Origin: JABWBP01 sp964522165
GTDB taxonomy: Bacteria > Calditrichota > Calditrichia > RBG-13-44-9 > J075
Reading direction: 5' to 3'
NCBI GenBank assembly: GCA_964522165.1
Contig: CAZFVV010000013.1
Span: forward strand, 7,482 to 71,481
Length of the DNA: 64,000 bases
In this document: positions 61,783 through 64,000 of the stretch, in pieces
How the letters are laid out: every line of letters begins with the position of its first letter
Position numbering within the stretch: position 1 is the stretch's first letter
Program-made: the position numbers and the translations under genes
Notes under the pieces: model-generated
What the model saw: the letters and a program-made list of their open reading frames with translations, nothing else
The model's database searches: none
What the model was told of the DNA's origin: nothing

Positions 61783-62004
61783 ATGTTGAGTTTGATTGCA
61801 AAAACTATCCGGCAGAATCTGCTGTTCAGGTTGTATAAATACTACATCATCGACAGCATTCTGATCGTGAAGCGGTTCGGCTTTAAGGAGTTGTGGAAGA
61901 GGAGAGGTCTCAAATTTCTGCTGGTAATCGTGGCATACTACCTGGTGCGGGATACGCTGCTATACGTGGTTATTCCCTTTTGCATCGCCAGGGGACTTTT
62001 TTAA
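61783..62004 (+). CDS. Small membrane-associated protein, unknown
   Basis: The 73-residue protein is basic at the N-terminus (IRQNLLFRLYKYYIID) and has one clear hydrophobic helix near the end (FLLVIVAYYLVRDTLLYVVI). I do not recognise the family. AGAAAGG precedes the ATG. A GTG three codons upstream is too close to that site. It may be an inner-membrane accessory protein of unknown role. Confidence 0.45.
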   Translation: MLSLIAKTIRQNLLFRLYKYYIIDSILIVKRFGFKELWKRRGLKFLLVIVAYYLVRDTLLYVVIPFCIARGLF

Positions 62005-62029
62005 CGCCGGGCGACAGGAGGATACCGCC

Positions 62030-62500
62030 ATGGTTCAAAAACGGAATGATTCAATGAGGCAAAACAATATGATCGTTCTCGAGAAAACGTCAGCGCGATT
62101 GAAACCTGCAAATTTCAGGCGAGCAGCGCCGGCCGGCGCGGGAAACGATGCCGTTTCCATTCCCTCCCGGGAAACCGCCGCCGACGAAGCCGAATTTGCA
62201 TCTATAACCGGCCGGCCCGGCCGGGTTAACAAGTTCTCCATTACCGCTAAGGATACAGTGTTGATAGCTATTTCCATGTCCGAAAATGCCTGGTTAGAAA
62301 CGGTCGAAGCCTGCATATACGCCGGGGCGAATTTTGTCTTCAGCGACCCGGCGTTGGAGGCGCTGTTCCTGGCCGAAACGATTGTTCGAGAAGAAATTTC
62401 CGTGCTGGCCACTACCCCGCAGGTGTGGCTGCTCATCTATCGCCATTTGAATGTAATGAATCCCGGTAAAATCAGAAATCTCCGGGTGATCGAAATATAA
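62030..62500 (+). CDS. Unrecognised protein with a fragmentary AMP-ligase-like C-terminus
   Basis: The 156-residue protein has a variable, alanine-rich first half and a second half (TVLIAISMSENAWLETVEACIYAGANFVF, given as region 77-105, then EEISVLATTPQVWLLIYRHL) that recalls the substrate-binding segment of acyl-CoA/AMP-dependent synthetases. It is far too short to be such an enzyme, and the P-loop motif is absent. It may be a remnant of a synthetase or an unrelated small protein. GACAGGAGG precedes the ATG. Confidence 0.4.
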   Translation: MVQKRNDSMRQNNMIVLEKTSARLKPANFRRAAPAGAGNDAVSIPSRETAADEAEFASITGRPGRVNKFSITAKDTVLIAISMSENAWLETVEACIYAGANFVFSDPALEALFLAETIVREEISVLATTPQVWLLIYRHLNVMNPGKIRNLRVIEI

Positions 62501-62585
62501 ACGCAGCGGCGAGCCCGAACCCGGCATCGCCCAATTTCCGCAGCTTTCACAACGAAAGAAAACAGAACCGAGAGGAGATCATAAA

Positions 62586-63125
62586 ATGTACCAGGAAATT
62601 ATAACCCACCGTCGGGAAGGCGCAGCAGACTCCCCTGATGCGATATTGCACCCGGCGATTCTTTTGCCTGATGAAATCGAAGATAAACTCTACGCCGGCG
62701 CGCACCTGGCCGAAATCGGCTGCGGCGAGGGGGAATCCGTTATCCGGCTGGCGCAGGCCTACCCGAAATCCTTTTTTACCGGCGTCGATCCCGGTTATGC
62801 CTCCATCATCGCGGCGCGCCGGAAAGCAAAAGAAGCCCGGGTAACCGCGCGGGTGAGCTTTTTGGTGGGATCGCTGAAGAGCTATTTCGGCGAGCAGTAT
62901 GATATCGTCACCACCCGCCACGGGTTTTTTGCGCCGGTTACGCTGGCGGAAGCCGCGGCGTACGTGCGGGAAAAGCTCCGGGAAGAGGGCGACTGGCTGA
63001 TTTCCATGCCGCTGAACGGCAATAGTGAAAAGCACCTGGGCGAAATCGTTCGGCAGGGCGGGTTTACCCGTTTTCGCCGGGCGGTGGAAACCTGGCCCCG
63101 GGCAGTGTACGAAGCAAGACCGTGA
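62586..63125 (+). CDS. SAM-dependent methyltransferase (class I)
   Basis: The 179-residue protein has SAM motif I, LAEIGCGEGESVIRLA, near residue 41, followed by motif II FFTGVDPGYASI, and a central VTTRHGFFAP. It is a small class I methyltransferase with no recognised substrate-recognition domain. GAGAGGAG lies before the ATG. Its neighbours are the unrecognised gene and the MFS gene, so its substrate cannot be guessed. Confidence 0.8.
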   Translation: MYQEIITHRREGAADSPDAILHPAILLPDEIEDKLYAGAHLAEIGCGEGESVIRLAQAYPKSFFTGVDPGYASIIAARRKAKEARVTARVSFLVGSLKSYFGEQYDIVTTRHGFFAPVTLAEAAAYVREKLREEGDWLISMPLNGNSEKHLGEIVRQGGFTRFRRAVETWPRAVYEARP

Positions 63126-63270
63126 TCGTGGGGGCGATTCGCGATTCGCCCTTACATCCCCACAAAACATTTGGCTTTCCGGCAAATCATCCTTAAAATC
63201 GCACTCATTTTCGATCAACCGCGGGCGCCAGTCCCCCGGCTCTTTTGATAACCAATTTTAGCAGCCATAC

Positions 63271-64000
63271 ATGGCCCGGCTCTTGAAAAACCTTCTCAAA
63301 GCTTATACCGCCTCGTTTGCGGGTCTGCCCGGCGCGGCCTGGCTGCTCTCCCTGGTGGTGCTGATCAACCGCAGCGGCTCCATGGTGCTTTTTTTCATGT
63401 CCCTGTATTTAACCGACGAGCTCCGCTTCAGCGTTGCCGACGCCGGGAACATCATCAGCGTGTACGGCTTCGGTTACCTGGCCGGGTCGTTTTTGGGAGG
63501 CTGGCTAAGCGACAAATGGGGCACTTCCCGGGTTCAATTGCTCAGCCTGGCGCTCTCCGGGGTCGGTTACATTGCGATCCGCTTTTTAAGCGATTTTTAC
63601 GAGATCGCCATTGCGATCTTTCTCCTCGCCGTGGTAGCGGAAGCCTTCCGCCCGGCCAACGCCACTGCCCTGGCCAACGTGGCGCCCCCGGAAAAACGCG
63701 CCCGCGCCTTCGCGCTCAATCGCCTGGCCATTAACTTAGGTATTACCATCGGCCCCGCCCTAGGCGGTTTCCTGGCAACTTTAGACTACCATTACCTGTT
63801 CTGGGTGGATGGGATTACCAGTTTCGCGGCGGCGGTGATTTTCTATCGCCTGCTTTTTCGCGCGAAGGCCGCCGGCTCTGCGCCTCTGGAAAATCCGACC
63901 GATGCCGGCGCGTCGCAGTAGAAAGACCGGATTTTTTTGTTTTTCCTGGCTCTGGTCCTGCTGATCGGGATTCTGTTTTTTCAAATCTTCAATACCTGGC
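63271..64000 (+). pseudogene. MFS transporter, interrupted by in-frame TAG and cut by window end
   Basis: The first 216 residues form the N-terminal half of a major facilitator transporter: about six helices with the loop-2 motif GGWLSDKWGTSRVQ near residue 76, and RANATALANVAPPEKRARAFAL. The frame then meets TAG at 63919-63921. It continues without another stop as KDRIFLFFLALVLLIGILFF, FQIFNTW to the end of the window, which is the expected start of helix 7. An MFS protein normally has a W or P residue before the KDR segment. So this is either a recent nonsense mutation or an assembly error; a half-transporter of six helices is less likely. No clear ribosome binding site is visible. Confidence 0.7.

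Noticed and set aside
1..64000. tRNA or rRNA genes
   Set aside because: No cloverleaf with a GGTTCRANNCC arm or rRNA-like stretch was seen by eye; a covariance search was not possible.

Overview
The window is about 64 kb of an uncultivated FCB-group bacterium, most like the KSB1/Calditrichota-type lineages. The evidence is a SprA-type giant outer-membrane translocon protein, two PorV/PorQ-like proteins, a secreted propeller with a FlgD/T9SS-like C-terminal domain, many lipoproteins, two giant hybrid two-component (HTCS) regulators, a GH57 enzyme and a DUF2723 membrane protein. Most genes have AAGGAG-type ribosome binding sites and many neighbours overlap by ATGA. Two 100-N gaps are each flanked by the same exact 55-bp sequence on both sides, as expected of a scaffolded metagenome assembly. 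The gaps are probably not real, and closing them restores two complete genes.

Layout: 1-9.2 kb has housekeeping genes (RluB-type pseudouridine synthase, cmk, prmA) around sprA. 9.4-15.3 kb has a lipoprotein, a propeller cargo protein, an Rpn-type nuclease and two PorV-like genes, which together look like a type IX secretion neighbourhood. 15.4-19.2 kb has an oligopeptide ABC permease, an AAA ATPase/TOPRIM pair that may be a defence cassette, and an RNase HI-PPC fusion. 19.3-22.2 kb has an envelope operon (UPF0104 flippase-like protein, GT2, NodB deacetylase), followed by 0.8 kb packed with repeats. 23.0-29.1 kb has polA, a broken four-helix-bundle gene between inverted heptamer arrays, an adenylate kinase with a lipoprotein signal, a 16-residue-repeat surface protein and a lipoprotein. 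29.3-33.9 kb, minus strand, has GH57, a Wzx-like flippase and a PhnP-like hydrolase. 34.2-36.9 kb has lexA, a LexA-like protein lacking both catalytic residues, tag and a Cdd1-like HhH gene. 37.0-41.0 kb has a BNR/MoaD pair and small VOC, SRPBCC and DUF1801 genes. 41.1-50.0 kb has a heparinase-like lyase, a J-domain protein, YbjN, PspA, Mrp, an OppF-like ATPase and DUF2723. 50.2-58.8 kb has two tandem HTCS regulators. 58.9-64 kb has a MntA/HepT toxin-antitoxin pair, a NYN protein, an MddA-like methyltransferase, unrecognised small genes and an MFS gene with an internal stop.

The most unusual feature is a dispersed family of short tandem arrays, mostly with a strict 7-bp period. There are at least 15, with different unit sequences, and many are arranged as inverted arms. 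They lie between genes, at gene ends, and in frame inside at least three coding regions. One inverted pair brackets the four-helix-bundle (S23/IVS-like) gene and may mark a mobile unit related to the solitary arrays.
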